Translations under genes and position numbers: made by a program
Assembly (NCBI GenBank): GCA_031278795.1
Contig: JAITJT010000263.1
Location: 1 to 8,072, forward strand
Source of the DNA: Deltaproteobacteria bacterium
Lineage (GTDB): Bacteria; Desulfobacterota; Desulfarculia; Adiutricales; Adiutricaceae
Direction: 5' to 3'
Length of the DNA: 8,072 nt
The notes under the pieces: generated by a model
What the model saw: only the letters and a program-made list of their open reading frames with translations
Told to the model about the DNA's origin: nothing
Database searches by the model: none
Shown here: positions 1 to 7,155 of the stretch, piece after piece
Layout: every line of letters starts with the position of its first letter
How positions within the stretch are numbered: position 1 is the stretch's first letter

Positions 1-2557
1 GAACCAAAGAAGATTTCCGCGCGATGGCCTTTAATCCGTAAGCCTTAAGCGCCCTCAACTCTGAAACGCTAAGGGAGGCGAAGTATTCCTCCACGCGCTT
101 GAGAGTCTCCCGGTCGCAATCTTTAAGAGAGGCCTTGGCGATAATTATAGCCACCAAGCTCTGGGTGAGTGCCAGCTTGGGGCATTGGTCTTTACTGGGG
201 AAGCCCAAGAAGAGCTCCAGGGCGCTTTTTGTGCGACCATGCTCACAGAGGTGAGCGATAAGAGCTTGAAGAACGGAGGCTGCGTCCTGGGCCTCCGGCC
301 CAGAGGCCTCCGCAAGGGATTTAATTAGCGTCTTAGTCTCTTCTTGCTCCATGAGCCCTATGAAGTCCCCATGCTTAATTAGCGCGAAGCCAATGGCCAC
401 TGCGGCTTGGATTTTGATGGAGGGAGAGTTTGTTCTAAGAGTCTGGAAAGAGGGATGGCTATACTCATGTAGCGCATCGTTGAGGTAACCCTTGTAGGCC
501 AGGGCGCAGATCTCTTTTGTTTTGGAAATTGCCCAAGAAGCGCTAGCTTTGGGGTTATTGTTATCCAAGACTCTTTCGAAAAAGCCCTCACTTATCTTAC
601 TTAAATCCATGGGCGCTTGGCGTATTGTATCTACACTAGGACCAAAGAGCCCTATCATTAGCCCCAGGCGCAAGTAGCCTTGGATTTTTTTATGGCAAAT
701 GCTCGCGGAAGCATAAAACACGCGAAAGACGCTTTTTATCTCACCACGTGCCCCCAAGGCCTCCATGAGTTTTACGGCCACCCTGGCCCTTTCCAAAAGG
801 AGATGGTCGCTGTGGACCTTTCCGCCCTCCAGGCGGAAGAGATCGCTCTCCATGGTGCCTTCCAGATCCATCTGGGAATAGCAGAGCCTCAAGCCGTCCA
901 CCAGGCCGTAAGGAAGGGCCGGAAGGGAAAGCGCGCCCTGGTAGAAATACAGCTCTTTGGCCTCCCTCAGCTTTCCACAATCCAAGAAGGCCTCAACTAT
1001 GGAGAGGGCGGAAACAATGCGTTCCAGATTATAGTCCTCCAAGCCGTCCAGACGTTCTAAAATCTGGAAGATTACTAGAGCAACCGAGAGCTCGCCCTTG
1101 GAGGCGTGGGCCACTATCATCTCCGCTGCCGCCTTAAATCCCTCGTTTATCATGGGCTTGGAATAGTTAGAAATGCCTATTTCCCCAAAGATCTCCTTCA
1201 TCTCGCTATAATCACCCCTCTCCGAGTGATATCTAGCCAAGAGGGTGCGGCCCCTATCCAAGATGCCCTCTAGGATCTTGTCCGGGTCGCCCATGGAGAA
1301 TAGCTCTTCCGCGGCCAAGTAGAGCCTATCGCCTTGGCAACTTAGGTGGTAGCTGTAGATGAGCGCCAAAAGGACCCGGGCCCTTACTTCCTTGAAGCTA
1401 GGTAAATCCGCTTGTTTTTGGTAGAGCTTGAGGTGGAAGAAGGCCTTTCTCTCCTCACCGCTGAGCGCCGCGGCGTAGGCCATCACCTTGTGGAAGGCGT
1501 GTTCCTCTAAACTGTTGGGAAACCAGGGTTCCCGGTAGAGGGATTGCCAGATTTGGAGCATGGTGCCAGGCTCGTTTTGGTGGGCTGAGAAGAGTATGAG
1601 GTTCTTGGCCACCCTCATCCTTATCTCCTCCGGGTCTTTGAGGTCCAGGAGCCTAAGAATTGAGCTTCCCAACTGCTTGGCCCTATCCACCTTTTGGGAG
1701 TTTAAAAGCGTGAGCCTGGGGGCCTCCACCCTGGGCCTTAGGGGGAACTCGCAGAAACTCTCCGGATCCGTTTGCCTTCCCACCAGGGATAGCTTGGGCC
1801 TCTCGCCACTTTTCCTATTTAGCTCACTATCCATCTTAAAAAATATCTCGCTAGCGTTCGCTAGCTCCATTTGGGAGAGATAGTGGCCTATTAAGGTAGA
1901 CGCGGCGGCGGCCCTCAATAGCCGAATGCCTTCGTTTACGCTGGATTTGGGGATATTTTCGTAATGGTGCTTTGCCTCACTTCCCTGTTCCCCCTTGATG
2001 TAGTTCACCATCATGAGGTAGTCGGAGAGCGCCATGAGCTCCAAATCCTTATCCCCCTCCAGCTCCAAAATCTCGGAGTAGAGCCCCTCCACCTTGGAAC
2101 TAGTTGCTGATTCCCTCACCCTCAGGAAGAGCTCCGAGACCTTGCTCTCCAGGCTGTTAACCTGGGGATAGCTCTCTAGCTCCTTTAAGGCGTGCTGGCC
2201 CTTCCCCTTGTCCATGAGGAACTTCTTGTTCATGGTGGCATCGGTTCTGAGGCTTCCAGCCCCGCGTCCTGGGGCAAAGCCCACCCAGGGCGCGGGGTGG
2301 CCCTTGTCCAAGTCCAGCTGTCCCTCGGCCAAGGTCTTCAGTCTACCGAAATCATCCGGGCTCAAGTCCAGGTAGTTGTCTATCTTAACCCCATCCGCGT
2401 AGCCGTGGGTGAAGGACAGCCGCAGCGAGATTAAGACGAGCTCGTTTAGGAGTTCTCTGTTTCTCTTAACTTGGTGAAATGCCGCGGTGTCCAGAAGCAG
2501 ATTGGCGCGCTTTATTTTTTGAGGGAAAAGGAGTTCGTTAAGTTTGTCGCTTTCCAT
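1..2557 (-). CDS. Large alpha-solenoid (TPR-like repeat) protein, C-terminus cut off by window edge
   Basis: The minus-strand frame is open for 852 codons from the ATG at 2557-2555 to the left edge, so the protein is larger than seen here. The start is supported by an in-frame TAG four codons upstream and a weak Shine-Dalgarno-like AGG eight bases before the ATG. The protein is mostly helical, without a signal peptide or membrane segments. From about residue 300 it shows degenerate helix pairs of roughly 40 residues with the pattern A-x3-hydrophobic, G, A-x3-F/Y, for example around residues 474-500, 512-538 and 589-616. Residues 85-105 are an unusual Gly/Pro-rich linker. Segments such as LLLERARVAVKLMEALG resemble repeats of the protein at 3391-5592, so the two are probably distant paralogues. 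No catalytic motif is visible. By analogy with TPR-type solenoids it is likely a protein-interaction scaffold; the actual function is unknown. Confidence 0.85.
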   Translation of the reverse strand, partial: MESDKLNELLFPQKIKRANLLLDTAAFHQVKRNRELLNELVLISLRLSFTHGYADGVKIDNYLDLSPDDFGRLKTLAEGQLDLDKGHPAPWVGFAPGRGAGSLRTDATMNKKFLMDKGKGQHALKELESYPQVNSLESKVSELFLRVRESATSSKVEGLYSEILELEGDKDLELMALSDYLMMVNYIKGEQGSEAKHHYENIPKSSVNEGIRLLRAAAASTLIGHYLSQMELANASEIFFKMDSELNRKSGERPKLSLVGRQTDPESFCEFPLRPRVEAPRLTLLNSQKVDRAKQLGSSILRLLDLKDPEEIRMRVAKNLILFSAHQNEPGTMLQIWQSLYREPWFPNSLEEHAFHKVMAYAAALSGEERKAFFHLKLYQKQADLPSFKEVRARVLLALIYSYHLSCQGDRLYLAAEELFSMGDPDKILEGILDRGRTLLARYHSERGDYSEMKEIFGEIGISNYSKPMINEGFKAAAEMIVAHASKGELSVALVIFQILERLDGLEDYNLERIVSALSIVEAFLDCGKLREAKELYFYQGALSLPALPYGLVDGLRLCYSQMDLEGTMESDLFRLEGGKVHSDHLLLERARVAVKLMEALGARGEIKSVFRVFYASASICHKKIQGYLRLGLMIGLFGPSVDTIRQAPMDLSKISEGFFERVLDNNNPKASASWAISKTKEICALAYKGYLNDALHEYSHPSFQTLRTNSPSIKIQAAVAIGFALIKHGDFIGLMEQEETKTLIKSLAEASGPEAQDAASVLQALIAHLCEHGRTKSALELFLGFPSKDQCPKLALTQSLVAIIIAKASLKDCDRETLKRVEEYFASLSVSELRALKAYGLKAIARKSSLV

Positions 2558-2669
2558 GAAAAAAACCTAAAAATTTGCATGCAGGTATTTTGCATTGGGT
2601 GTTTTTGAAATATGTCCATAAATGTGTATTTTTTTATTACATTTACGGTTTTCTTTTGTGAGGAGGTGG

Positions 2670-2692
2670 AAAGGACCAATCTATAGTCCTTT
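2670..2692. other. Inverted repeat upstream of the gene ending at 2557
   Basis: AAAGGAC at 2670-2676 and GTCCTTT at 2686-2692 form a perfect 7-bp stem with a 9-base spacer, about 115 bases upstream of the start codon at 2557. It could be an operator or an RNA hairpin in the leader of that gene. No T tract follows on either strand, so a terminator is unlikely. Function unknown. Confidence 0.35.
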
Positions 2693-2825
2693 GGCGTTTA
2701 TAGAGTATCAGGAAAAACCTTTTTGTTAGCTAAAAATCTAAAAACCTTTAAAAGAGAGCATTTTCAGGGTTTTGGGGACTTCTGTTTTCGTTAAGCCCCA
2801 CAAAACGTTTAGCTTTAGTAAAATT

Positions 2826-3001
2826 TTAAAACATCTTTATAGCTAAAGGCAAGGGCAAATTATCTATAACTGCATTAGCTGCATCTATAATAGCTACTCT
2901 TCATAATTTTACGCATCTTAGTGCTGTCGAAATGGCGCGAACATTGGGAATTTTCACGTCTTTTTAAAAAAAGAAAAATTTTTAAAGCCTTATGTACAAA
3001 C
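2826..3001. pseudogene. Possible decayed coding remnant, family unresolved
   Basis: Two overlapping readings look more protein-like than their surroundings. On the minus strand, 2963-2826 reads 44 sense codons interrupted by one TGA, including TALRCVKL and AIIDAANAVIDNLPLPLA. On the plus strand, 2918-3001 reads LSKWREHWEFSRLFKK then KIFKALCTN, which vaguely recalls either the W-x2-E/R-W...YTTN segment of IS256 transposases or the RWxIExxFK segment of IS4-type transposases. The two readings cannot both be right. The DNA at 2917-2938 recurs at 7001-7023 with 19 of 23 aligned positions identical, supporting a once-repeated element. Chance is a real alternative in DNA of this composition. Confidence 0.2.
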
Positions 3002-3070
3002 TAAGGGCGCATTGAATTTAGGGTCTCTGTCTAAAATCTTTTGTTTGGACTTTATTCTTAAACTCTAGCG

Positions 3071-3094
3071 TTAGCGAAATTATTCTTTCGCTAA
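3071..3094 (+). other. Perfect 9-bp stem hairpin in the gap
   Basis: TTAGCGAAA (3071-3079) and TTTCGCTAA (3086-3094) pair perfectly around a six-base loop. On the plus strand T-rich sequence follows within a few bases (ATTCTTTTTG), so it could end a plus-strand transcript. No intact plus-strand gene lies upstream, only the possible remnant at 2826-3001. Confidence 0.35.
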
Positions 3095-3252
3095 ATTCTT
3101 TTTGATGTTTTTTTTGAATCTTAAAAAATTTACTATGATTCAAATTTTTTCAATTCCTAACAAAATGTGTTTTTAGTTTTAGGAATAATAAGCTGAATAT
3201 TATCTAAAGCGTATTTTTGGTATTTTGGTACTTAGACGCTTTTTTTACTTAC

Positions 3253-3309
3253 GCGCTTAAGCTCAAGTATAGCTAAGCGCAAGAGATAATATATGAGAGC
3301 GCTTTTTTT
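3253..3309 (+). other. Two overlapping inverted repeats ending in a T tract
   Basis: GCGCTTAAGCT (3253-3263) pairs with AGCTAAGCGC (3271-3280) with one bulged A and a seven-base loop. The right arm can instead pair onward: AAGCGC (3275-3280) with GCGCTT (3299-3304), followed by a run of T to 3309. The two folds are mutually exclusive, as in an attenuator, but no reading frame or promoter tied to it is apparent. A similar ACGC plus seven-T block sits at 3236-3246, with an AAAGCGT partner at about 3206-3212. Confidence 0.3.
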
Positions 3310-3370
3310 CTCTTTGGAGGGATTTATTTTCTTTTTATAATAACACAAAAAGGGGAAATATTGGTGAAAT

Positions 3371-3389
3371 AGAGGGGAAATCCCCCTCT
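3371..3389 (-). terminator. Likely terminator of the 733-residue repeat protein gene
   Basis: Read on the minus strand, AGAGGGG and CCCCTCT form a 7-bp G+C-rich stem with a five-base loop, starting one base after the TGA at 3393-3391. Only a short ATTT follows, so as an intrinsic terminator it is weak. Its position right at the end of the gene is the main support. Confidence 0.5.
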
Positions 3390-3390
3390 T

Positions 3391-5592
3391 TCAGTCGTCC
3401 GAAAAGAGTCCCAGGATGTTTAGTTCTTCTTTCTTTGGATAGTTAACTGTCTTGGACATGAGGAAGTTGAGTTTTTTCAAAAGCTCCTCGCGCATCTCCT
3501 CGGTCATGCCGTCTGAGACCACCTCGGTAGCGGAGTCCAGGGCCTCGGCCCAGCGGTCGGCCATGGCGAAGGCTGTCACCAGGTTCACGCCCACCGCGTG
3601 TTTGAGGAGCCTGTACTCGGGGTCTTCTAGATTCGGCATGGCGTAGAAGAGATCCCTTCCCTTGTGGGGAAGGCCCAGCTTGCCGTAGAGCCCCACCAGG
3701 GTGACCGCGGCCTTGGCTTTCTCTCTGGCGAAGACTAGGTTGTCCTCGCGGTACTCCAGTTTGTCGTAGACCACATGCGCCTTTCTGGCGTCACTGGCGG
3801 CCTCGCAGGCCGCCACGAAGTTAACCGCGGCCTTGGCGCGCAGGAGCTCCATGTCCTTGGTGCGGGTGAGGTTCTCCAGGCTGTTGTAGACCCCTCTGGC
3901 CTGCTTGAGCATCTCGGCCTTTCCCAAGGAGAGGATGAGGTTCACGGCCAGACGGCCCCTTTCCAGATCCAGCCTCTCGTGGTCTCCCCCGGGGGAAAAA
4001 GAGCGGTAGATGTCTAGGGCGGATTGCGGGTCGTCTTCAGCCAGATAGAGGTTTATTAGCGATCTAGCCGCGACCAGGCGGTTAAGATCTTCTTCTAAAT
4101 AGCCTTTCTTCCAGCGCAGGGTGTTGAAGACCTCCTTGGCGCCGGGGAGGTCCTTGTTTTTTTCCAACACCTCCATGAGAAAGAGCCCGGCCTTGCTTTT
4201 GAGGAGGAAGAGCTCCTCACCTCCGTCCCATTTGTCCATGGACTTGAAGAGGGCCTTGGCCTCCTTCATCTGGCCTCCCTTGGCGTAGAAGTTTATCAAG
4301 CAGCGCACGGCCTTGAGCCTCACTATCTTGACCTCCCAGCCGGAGCCCCACTCGGAGACGGAGTCGTAGACCTTCTGGGCCTCAAGGGTCTGGCCCTTGG
4401 AGGCCATGGCGGTTATGAGGTTAAGGGCCGCCTTGGCGTAGAGGATAGGATCCTCGTGGGCCTCGGGCTTGGCGGAGAGATTGTGGAAATACTCCATGGC
4501 CATCTGGGTGTTTCCGGAGGCGCCGCAGGAAAACACCAGGTTTATGGTGCATTTGGCCTTTTCCATGGCAATGTCCGGAGAGAGAGGCTCTTTGGTTTTG
4601 GGGAAGGTTTTCTCGTAGATGTCCAAGGCCCCGCGACAGTCAGGGCCTAGGTAGAAGATGAGGAAGGTTGCGCACCTGGCTCTCTCCAGCATGGGCCCGT
4701 GGTCATTCCCCCAGAGGCTGATGGAGTCAAAGTACCGGGTGGCCATCTCCATGCTCCGGTGCTCGCCGTGCCAAACTGAAAGGATGGTTCCAATGCGCGC
4801 CAGGATGTCCGTGGGGCTATCCTCCGGATGGGGGGCCTGGAGCTCTTCTATTTTGAGGAACTTGAGGAGCCTGTCACCTTCCAAGGTGAGTCCCAGAGGA
4901 AAATCCGCCTCGGTGAGAGGGGCGTCCGGGGCTATTTCCTCTTTTTTATTGAGGCGGTTATGGGCTACCAAGGCCAAAGGCAACTCTTGAACCCTGGTGG
5001 TGGGTTTTCTAAGGATATCGTCTCTTTCACTGACGAAAGATTGGTAGATGTCCTCGGCCGTCTTCTGGGAGCCTTCCCTTAAGCTTAAGACGCAGAGGTA
5101 AAAGGCCGACGCGGCCAAGGCCCGCCAGATCTTAGGGGCGTTCCCTAGGGCGTAGAGCCGCTTGTAGCTCTCCACCGCCTCCAGATAATCGCCCTTTCCC
5201 AAGGTTAATAAAAAGAGATTGTACCTGGTGAGTAGCCTTGCGGCCAAGCTATCCTCACCTTTGAGGATGCTGTCCATGAGGTCTAGAACCTCATGGCTCG
5301 CGGCCGTGATTCCCGCCCTACCCAGGCAGTCGGCTATATTGAATCCTATCCTTCCGAGGATACTATCGCTTAAAGCGGCCTTTTGAAGCTCTTTTGGCTT
5401 ATCCCTTCTCATGGCCATCAAGGACTCAAAGTCGGACTTGGCGCTCATGAGGGCCGTTTGGATCTTTTCGCCCTTCTCGCCTAGGGAGCTCCCCTCCAGG
5501 TCGCGGTACGGCCTCAGAACACGCAGCCTCATGGCCCCCTCCTCCAGGGAACTCTTGAGCTTTTTGGCAAGTTCTAAAGGCTCAGGCATCAT
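3391..5592 (-). CDS. TPR-like protein with tandem ~40-residue helical repeats
   Basis: This is a complete 733-residue frame. Residues 260-695 are a regular solenoid: repeats begin near 262, 301, 341, 383, 424, 463, 503, 543, 583, 621 and 662, a spacing of 38-42. Each follows the pattern AKAxxNLI...(G)...A-x3-Y/F...L then a charged linker. The first helix pair matches the usual TPR register, but the period is longer than the canonical 34. Three looser repeats occupy about 75-195, and residues 196-258 are a linker. No signal peptide, membrane segment or enzymatic motif is seen, so it is probably a cytoplasmic scaffold or adaptor. The start is one of two adjacent ATGs (5592 or 5589) behind a poor Shine-Dalgarno (GGCGGGA); an in-frame TAG lies further upstream. 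It resembles the partial protein at 1-2557. The partner and process are unknown. Confidence 0.9.
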   Translation of the reverse strand: MMPEPLELAKKLKSSLEEGAMRLRVLRPYRDLEGSSLGEKGEKIQTALMSAKSDFESLMAMRRDKPKELQKAALSDSILGRIGFNIADCLGRAGITAASHEVLDLMDSILKGEDSLAARLLTRYNLFLLTLGKGDYLEAVESYKRLYALGNAPKIWRALAASAFYLCVLSLREGSQKTAEDIYQSFVSERDDILRKPTTRVQELPLALVAHNRLNKKEEIAPDAPLTEADFPLGLTLEGDRLLKFLKIEELQAPHPEDSPTDILARIGTILSVWHGEHRSMEMATRYFDSISLWGNDHGPMLERARCATFLIFYLGPDCRGALDIYEKTFPKTKEPLSPDIAMEKAKCTINLVFSCGASGNTQMAMEYFHNLSAKPEAHEDPILYAKAALNLITAMASKGQTLEAQKVYDSVSEWGSGWEVKIVRLKAVRCLINFYAKGGQMKEAKALFKSMDKWDGGEELFLLKSKAGLFLMEVLEKNKDLPGAKEVFNTLRWKKGYLEEDLNRLVAARSLINLYLAEDDPQSALDIYRSFSPGGDHERLDLERGRLAVNLILSLGKAEMLKQARGVYNSLENLTRTKDMELLRAKAAVNFVAACEAASDARKAHVVYDKLEYREDNLVFAREKAKAAVTLVGLYGKLGLPHKGRDLFYAMPNLEDPEYRLLKHAVGVNLVTAFAMADRWAEALDSATEVVSDGMTEEMREELLKKLNFLMSKTVNYPKKEELNILGLFSDD

Positions 5593-5604
5593 ACATCCCG
5601 CCGC

Positions 5605-5629
5605 GGGACCCTTTGTTTCCGTGGGTCCC
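5605..5629 (-). promoter_or_regulatory. Hairpin in the 5' leader of the repeat protein gene
   Basis: GGGACCC (5605-5611) and GGGTCCC (5623-5629) give a perfect 7-bp stem with an 11-base loop, ending 12 bases before the first ATG on the minus strand. A smaller CCCG/CGGG pairing overlaps the weak ribosome binding site. The leader may therefore be structured enough to affect translation, but this is inference from base pairing alone. Confidence 0.35.
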
Positions 5630-5641
5630 TTACTAGTGCTC

Positions 5642-5789
5642 TAGCCCTGTGAATGTTTTTCGCATTTGAGACCCCAGAATCCCCTCTGAAGGGAGAGCTT
5701 TAAGCGGCTGTTTTCGAGGGCCTTGGCCGCAAAAGATGCGGTTTTCACAAATGATTTTAGAAGGGTGCGTAAAACAGTTCACAGGGGTA
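5642..5789. mobile_element. MITE-like element with terminal inverted repeats and TA flanks
   Basis: The left end, 5644-5664, begins with S-CCCTGTGAA, then a TGTTTT stretch and CGCA. The right end, 5766-5787, is the same sequence inverted, with two mismatches and one extra base over about 22 positions. Both ends are directly bordered by TA (5642-5643 and 5788-5789), the target duplication of the IS630/Tc1/mariner superfamily. The 144-base interior carries further imperfect palindromes (GCGGC 5704-5708 with GCCGC 5726-5730; CCGCA 5727-5731 with TGCGG 5737-5741) and no gene. It ends about 50 bases upstream of the start codon at 5592, so it may carry or interrupt the promoter of the repeat protein gene. 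A chance inverted repeat is unlikely at this length, but mobility is unproven without other copies. Confidence 0.6.
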
Positions 5790-6004
5790 GTCCAAAATTC
5801 ACTTTTGGGAAAAGGGGCTTAAAATTTCGAGTTTGGGGATCTATATGGGAAAATCTTTTCATGAATTTCCCCAAATTTCCCGCTCTTGCTAAATTAGGGG
5901 GTAAGTTAGAGGACAGAGAGGTCGAAGGCCAAATGCTGACCCTACGGCTTTATTCATAACATAGATCAAGACCATTAGCTAGACCTAGCTCTGCGAAATT
6001 TCAA

Positions 6005-6038
6005 AAAAAGGCAAAAAGCGCCAAAATCCTGCCTTTTT
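6005..6038. terminator. Terminator-like hairpin, A-tract and T-tract in the stem
   Basis: AAAAAGGCA (6005-6013) and TGCCTTTTT (6030-6038) form a perfect 9-bp stem around 16 bases. Its A-arm/T-arm layout is that of a bidirectional intrinsic terminator, though the G+C core is only three pairs. No gene clearly ends here on either strand. Confidence 0.35.
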
Positions 6039-6156
6039 CCCTAAAACTTTTCCCACCCCCTCCCTAGCCTTCACCTTTCAAAGAGGCCAAAAATGATACA
6101 TGAGTGAAAAGATAGCTCCCACCTTCCCTCAAAAGGGCCCTAAAAGCTAGCTATTT

Positions 6157-6194
6157 GGCTAAAAGTCGAAAGATCTGGGACTTTAGCCCTTTTT
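6157..6194 (+). terminator. Terminator-like hairpin followed by five T
   Basis: GGCTAAAAGTC (6157-6167) pairs with GACTTTAGCC (6179-6188) with one bulged A and an 11-base loop. It is followed by C and five T (6190-6194). This has intrinsic terminator geometry on the plus strand, but no recognisable gene lies upstream, so it may belong to a decayed gene or a small transcript. Confidence 0.4.
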
Positions 6195-6347
6195 ATGGAA
6201 AGACCACATTTTGGAATATTTTTTGGAAAAATTTCTAGAAAAAATAATGTTATATTTTTTATATACCTCATTTATGCAAATATTCTAAACCCTATATGCA
6301 TATTGTGGCAAGAAAAAAAATTTAAATTTGTTAAAAATTTGTCCTTT

Positions 6348-6371
6348 GGCGCTTTTAGCCCAAAAAGCGCC
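6348..6371. other. Perfect 9-bp inverted repeat
   Basis: GGCGCTTTT (6348-6356) and AAAAGCGCC (6363-6371) flank a six-base spacer. The arms are G+C at the base and A/T near the loop, the reverse of an efficient terminator. It could be a cruciform or protein-binding site; nothing nearby assigns a role. Confidence 0.35.
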
Positions 6372-6422
6372 TAAATCACATTTTAATTTTAAAGCCCTCG
6401 CCTCTCTTTACCACATCTTAGG

Positions 6423-6446
6423 TCAAATTCTAAATTTAGAATTTGA
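6423..6446. promoter_or_regulatory. Perfect 24-bp palindrome, possible operator
   Basis: The 12-base arm TCAAATTCTAAA is followed immediately by its exact complement, with no spacer. Uninterrupted symmetry of this length suits a site for a dimeric DNA-binding protein better than an RNA hairpin, which needs a loop. The outer half-site TCAAATTC recurs at 6476-6483. It lies about 450 bases upstream of the promoter at 6893, so no target gene is assigned. Confidence 0.4.
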
Positions 6447-6683
6447 TGTAGCCCAAAAATTCTTCCATTTCTGTATCAAATTCACCCCTCTACTAATGTA
6501 GTCACAAGCATGCTTTGCAACTACCCCCCCAGAGCTACCCCAGCACCCCTCTTTCCTTCCAAGCCCCTCAAGATCTACTTCCAGCCCTTTCCTAAGCTTA
6601 GCTACCTCTTCCTACCTAAATTAAGAGGAAAAATTTAAAAAAATACGCGGCAGCGGCCACCAGACAGGGCTTTCCACTACTGA

Positions 6684-6913
6684 TTGACCCTTTTCATAGG
6701 ATCTCTTCCAGATATCGTAGGAATCGGCTGTCGTATTTATGGAAATCAACAGCTCAAAGAGCTTAAATATGCCCTTAAAACCAAAAAATTATTTTTTCTG
6801 AGGCTAAATTTTGGTTAATAGAGCGGCAGAATATGGTTAAATACCCCTTGAAGTCATGATAAATATTTATAAAAAAATTTTATTATCCATACTTGACTTT
6901 TTTCATAGGTTCT
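6684..6913 (+). repeat. Pair of 21-base direct repeats (6684-6704 and 6893-6913)
   Basis: Both copies begin TTGAC, then two pyrimidines, then TTTTCATAGG and a T-rich end; 18 of 21 positions agree. They are 209 bases apart. The second copy supplies the -35 box and most of the spacer of a good promoter, while the first has no -10 box at the right distance. They could be a duplicated promoter, a regulator site overlapping it, or ends of an old element. Confidence 0.45.
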
Positions 6914-6921
6914 TATATAAC
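6893..6921 (+). promoter_or_regulatory. Sigma70-type promoter
   Basis: TTGACT (6893-6898), a 17-base spacer and TATAAC (6916-6921) differ from consensus at one position in each box. The expected start is near 6928, which would give the gene at 7160 a leader of about 230 bases. That is long but possible; otherwise the promoter serves an unrecognised short transcript. Confidence 0.5.
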
Positions 6922-7105
6922 TCTAATATTATTATTTAGTTTATTAAATTGAGTTACCTAAAATTATGTTTTTTGTCGTGATTTAGCAAATTTTCTCCTC
7001 CTTAATGCTGTCTAAAATGGCACTTTCAGCTCAAAATATTTTCATAGCATACTAAATAGGCTATCAGTAACAAAAATCATACTTTATATAGATCGGTCAG
7101 ATCGG

Positions 7106-7131
7106 GAAAGCCGCTCGGGCCGCCCGCTTTC
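7106..7131 (+). promoter_or_regulatory. Leader hairpin ahead of the IS630-type gene
   Basis: GAAAGC (7106-7111) pairs with GCTTTC (7126-7131), and GGG (7117-7119) can stack inside with CCC (7123-7125), leaving a five-base bulge. It lies 20 bases before the Shine-Dalgarno. Many transposase genes carry leader structures that limit translation, so such a role is plausible but inferred. Confidence 0.35.
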
Positions 7132-7150
7132 AAACTTATCTAAAAGATCC

Positions 7151-7155
7151 GGAGG
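7151..7155 (+). promoter_or_regulatory. Shine-Dalgarno deciding the start at 7160
   Basis: GGAGG sits four bases before ATG 7160. The spacing is on the short side, but it is the strongest ribosome binding site in the window and it fixes the start. Confidence 0.75.

Larger units (their letters stand above)
2558..3390. other. A+T-rich intergenic gap with no convincing gene
   Basis: The 833 bases between the two minus-strand repeat-protein genes are much richer in A+T than either gene and contain stops in all frames. What can be seen is a set of inverted repeats (2670-2692, 3071-3094, 3113-3144, 3253-3280, 3275-3309, 3371-3389) and one patch near 2826-3001 with short decayed-looking reading frames. 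No clear sigma70 promoter for the gene at 2557 was found. The gap is too long for the two genes to be a simple operon. Confidence 0.7.

Noticed and set aside
680..1060. Plus-strand open frame of 126 codons
   Set aside because: It lies antisense inside the open minus-strand frame of the repeat protein, which has better composition and continuous coding; it is a shadow.
2661..2669. AGGAGGTGG as a plus-strand ribosome binding site
   Set aside because: No start codon follows at a usable distance and the frames close quickly.
4658..4990. Plus-strand open frame of 110 codons
   Set aside because: Antisense to the well-defined repeat region of the 733-residue protein; no family pattern and no ribosome binding site.
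5723..5959. Plus-strand open frame of 78 codons starting at TTG, with a hairpin at 6005-6038 after it
   Set aside because: It begins inside the MITE-like element, has no Shine-Dalgarno and no recognisable domain; the downstream hairpin alone is not enough.
6684..6715. Sigma70 promoter at the first direct-repeat copy
   Set aside because: TTGACC has no -10 box at 16-18 bases; the nearest candidate is about 20 bases away and poor.
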